Part shown: piece by piece, positions 6,080 through 6,729 of the stretch
How the letters are laid out: each line of letters begins with the position of its first letter
How positions within the stretch are numbered: the first letter of the stretch is position 1
Source of the DNA: Candidatus Sifarchaeum subterraneum
GTDB lineage: Archaea > Asgardarchaeota > Sifarchaeia > Sifarchaeales > Sifarchaeaceae
Length of the DNA stretch: 6,729 bases
Direction: 5' to 3'
Assembly: GCA_016292335.1 (NCBI GenBank)
Contig: JAECRX010000154.1
Span: 1 to 6,729 of the forward strand
Program-made: the position numbers and the translations under genes
The notes under the pieces: model-generated
The model's input: the letters and a program-made list of their open reading frames with translations, nothing else
Told to the model about the DNA's origin: nothing
Database searches by the model: none

Positions 6080-6108
6080 CCCCATCCTATAGGGTTGGGA
6101 TGAATTGG

Positions 6109-6166
6109 GGTAGTGTAGTGGTTGGTAATTCACTTGACTAAAAACTAAAGAAACCACCACACTACC
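6109..6166. repeat. 15-bp imperfect inverted repeat upstream of tnpB
   Basis: GGTAGTGTAGTGGTT (6109-6123) pairs with AACCACCACACTACC (6152-6166), 14 of 15 positions matching (A6117 opposite C6158). The 28-base loop holds the first copy of the 15-bp direct repeat. It is far longer than the usual short-loop subterminal hairpins of this superfamily. It could be the true end-recognition structure, a leader RNA hairpin, or a remnant of a small inverted-repeat element. Confidence 0.65.
6123..6137 (+). repeat. 15-bp direct repeat, copy 1
   Basis: TGGTAATTCACTTGA occurs here and again exactly at 6206-6220, 83 bases further on, where it spans the tnpB start. This copy reads TTG ACT AAA AAC TAA after the repeat, so it opens no frame. 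Confidence 0.8.
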
Positions 6167-6171
6167 AAAGA

Positions 6172-6180
6172 CTATATGTA
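6172..6180 (+). promoter_or_regulatory. Possible TATA element for tnpB
   Basis: CTATATGTA lies just after the 15-bp inverted repeat. A start about 25 bases downstream would fall near 6200, only a few bases before GTG 6205 or TTG 6217, so the message would be nearly leaderless. That agrees with the lack of a Shine-Dalgarno site there. Confidence 0.35.
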
Positions 6181-6205
6181 TGTTCGTGTTTAAGTAAATA
6201 AATAG

Positions 6206-6220
6206 TGGTAATTCACTTGA
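6206..6220 (+). repeat. 15-bp direct repeat, copy 2, overlapping the tnpB start
   Basis: This is the second exact copy of TGGTAATTCACTTGA. It contains the TTG at 6217 taken as the tnpB start and most of the upstream sequence that would set translation. Confidence 0.8.
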
Positions 6221-6729
6221 TTACAAGAACCTTCAAATTCAGACTGTATCCTACAAAAGAGCAAGAGAATATTTTCACTCAATGGCTTACTACATGCCGT
6301 ATTTTGTATAATAATGCACTTGCCGAACGAAAGAACGAATGGGCAAATAACAGAGTAGCTGTTACCTATAACGATCAAGCTGATCAACTGAAAGAAGACA
6401 AAAAGATCAAGCACTTTTTGAGAGCGGTTCATTCACAAGTACTTCAAGATGTGCTGAGAAGGCTTGATAAGGCGTTCAAAAACTTTTTCAGAAGAGTCAA
6501 TAAGGGGGAAAAACCAGGTTATCCACGATTCAAAGGAAAGAACAGATACGACTCCTTTACCTATCCACAAAGCGGGTTCTCTATCGATTACGATGTTAAA
6601 AAGCTCGTCCTCTCGAAAATTGGCGGTATTAAAATCAAATTACACAGACGAATTCCTTCTGAAGGAGTTATCAAGACCTGCACGATCAAACGGGATGTGG
6701 ATCAATGGTATGGATGCTTTTCAGTCGAC
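6217..6729 (+). CDS. tnpB: TnpB (OrfB) RNA-guided nuclease of IS200/IS605 family, N-terminal part, cut by window end
   Basis: The frame is open from here to the last base (171 codons) and continues outside. It starts ITRTFKFRLYPTKEQE, the standard N-terminus of TnpB/OrfB proteins. WLTTCRILYNNALAERK follows at about residues 23-39. The helical stretch FLRAVHSQVLQDVLRRLDKAF (67-87) comes next, then the signature KPGYPRFKGKNRYDSF (99-114) and a beta-rich region ending IKRDVDQWYGCFSVD. TnpB proteins are usually about 350-450 residues, so the RuvC-like catalytic Asp/Glu/Asp residues and zinc finger lie beyond the edge, and activity cannot be judged. The family cuts DNA under guidance of an RNA from the element's right end and helps retain the element. 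TTG 6217 places Ile-Thr-Arg at the usual N-terminus. GTG at 6205 in the same frame would add four residues. No stop or frameshift is seen in this part. Confidence 0.88.
   Translation, partial: MITRTFKFRLYPTKEQENIFTQWLTTCRILYNNALAERKNEWANNRVAVTYNDQADQLKEDKKIKHFLRAVHSQVLQDVLRRLDKAFKNFFRRVNKGEKPGYPRFKGKNRYDSFTYPQSGFSIDYDVKKLVLSKIGGIKIKLHRRIPSEGVIKTCTIKRDVDQWYGCFSVD

Larger units (their letters stand above)
6061..6729 (+). mobile_element. Left part of an IS200/IS605-type (tnpB-only, IS1341-like) element
   Basis: A tnpB reading frame with a structured leader marks the left side of an IS200/IS605-superfamily element; the rest lies beyond the window. The left boundary is inferred. TTTTAT at 6055-6060, resembling the short T-rich target-adjacent motifs of this superfamily, precedes a perfect hairpin at 6066-6079 (ACCTC-GCAA-GAGGT). 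Two further hairpins follow at 6080-6110 and 6109-6166. These elements use subterminal hairpins, not terminal inverted repeats, for recognition by TnpA. No tnpA is seen here; it may be absent or beyond the edge. The right end, which normally encodes the guide RNA, is not included. Confidence 0.6.

Noticed and set aside
6061..6225. CRISPR-like repeats
   Set aside because: Only two copies of a 15-bp word with an 83-base interval and hairpins of unrelated sequence; no regular repeat-spacer pattern.
5948..6432. Minus-strand frames of 70 and 80 codons near the tnpB element
   Set aside because: One crosses the hairpin repeats and the other is antisense to clear TnpB sequence; neither has a ribosome site.
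6724..6729. GTCGAC (SalI site) at the very end, possibly a cloning junction
   Set aside because: The tnpB frame stays open and TnpB-like to the last base, and one six-base site at an edge is not evidence of vector or chimera.

Overview
The window is AT-rich archaeal chromosomal DNA. The evidence is an MCM replicative helicase, a NurA-type nuclease and an endonuclease Q (EndoQ)-type deaminated-base nuclease together, plus one promoter with an archaeal BRE/TATA layout. Three genes also have good Shine-Dalgarno (SD) sites. The lineage cannot be fixed from this sequence. An uncultured mesophilic or moderately thermophilic archaeon, perhaps of an Asgard- or Bathyarchaeia-like group, is only a guess.

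Left part (1-2562, + strand): the C-terminal two thirds of mcm enters from the left edge. It is interrupted by an apparent one-base deletion near 300, just before Walker A. Four bases after its stop comes a NurA-family nuclease, so the two look like one transcript. No HerA gene, the usual NurA partner, is in the window.

Middle (2645-4449, - strand): an EndoQ-like PHP nuclease with a C-terminal PCNA-binding-like motif converges on nurA. A small hairpin lies in the 82-base gap. Upstream of it on the same strand is a single-domain cupin with a perfect 7-1-7 palindrome in its leader region. The left half is therefore a DNA replication and repair cluster.

4450-4875 has no convincing gene, but holds short inverted repeats and tRNA-like scraps. 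A 3-hydroxyacyl-CoA dehydrogenase-family gene (4876-5817, - strand) follows, with the best promoter and SD combination in the window. Its sequence is closest in character to L-gulonate/L-carnitine dehydrogenases.

Right end (about 6060-6729, + strand): the left end of an IS200/IS605-type (tnpB-only or IS1341-like) element. It has a string of hairpins, a 15-bp direct repeat and the first 171 codons of tnpB, and runs off the window. The RuvC catalytic residues, the right end and the guide-RNA region lie outside. I see no CRISPR array, rRNA or intact tRNA. I found no clearly new system. The most notable points are the mcm-nurA linkage, the mcm frameshift, and the structured tnpB leader.
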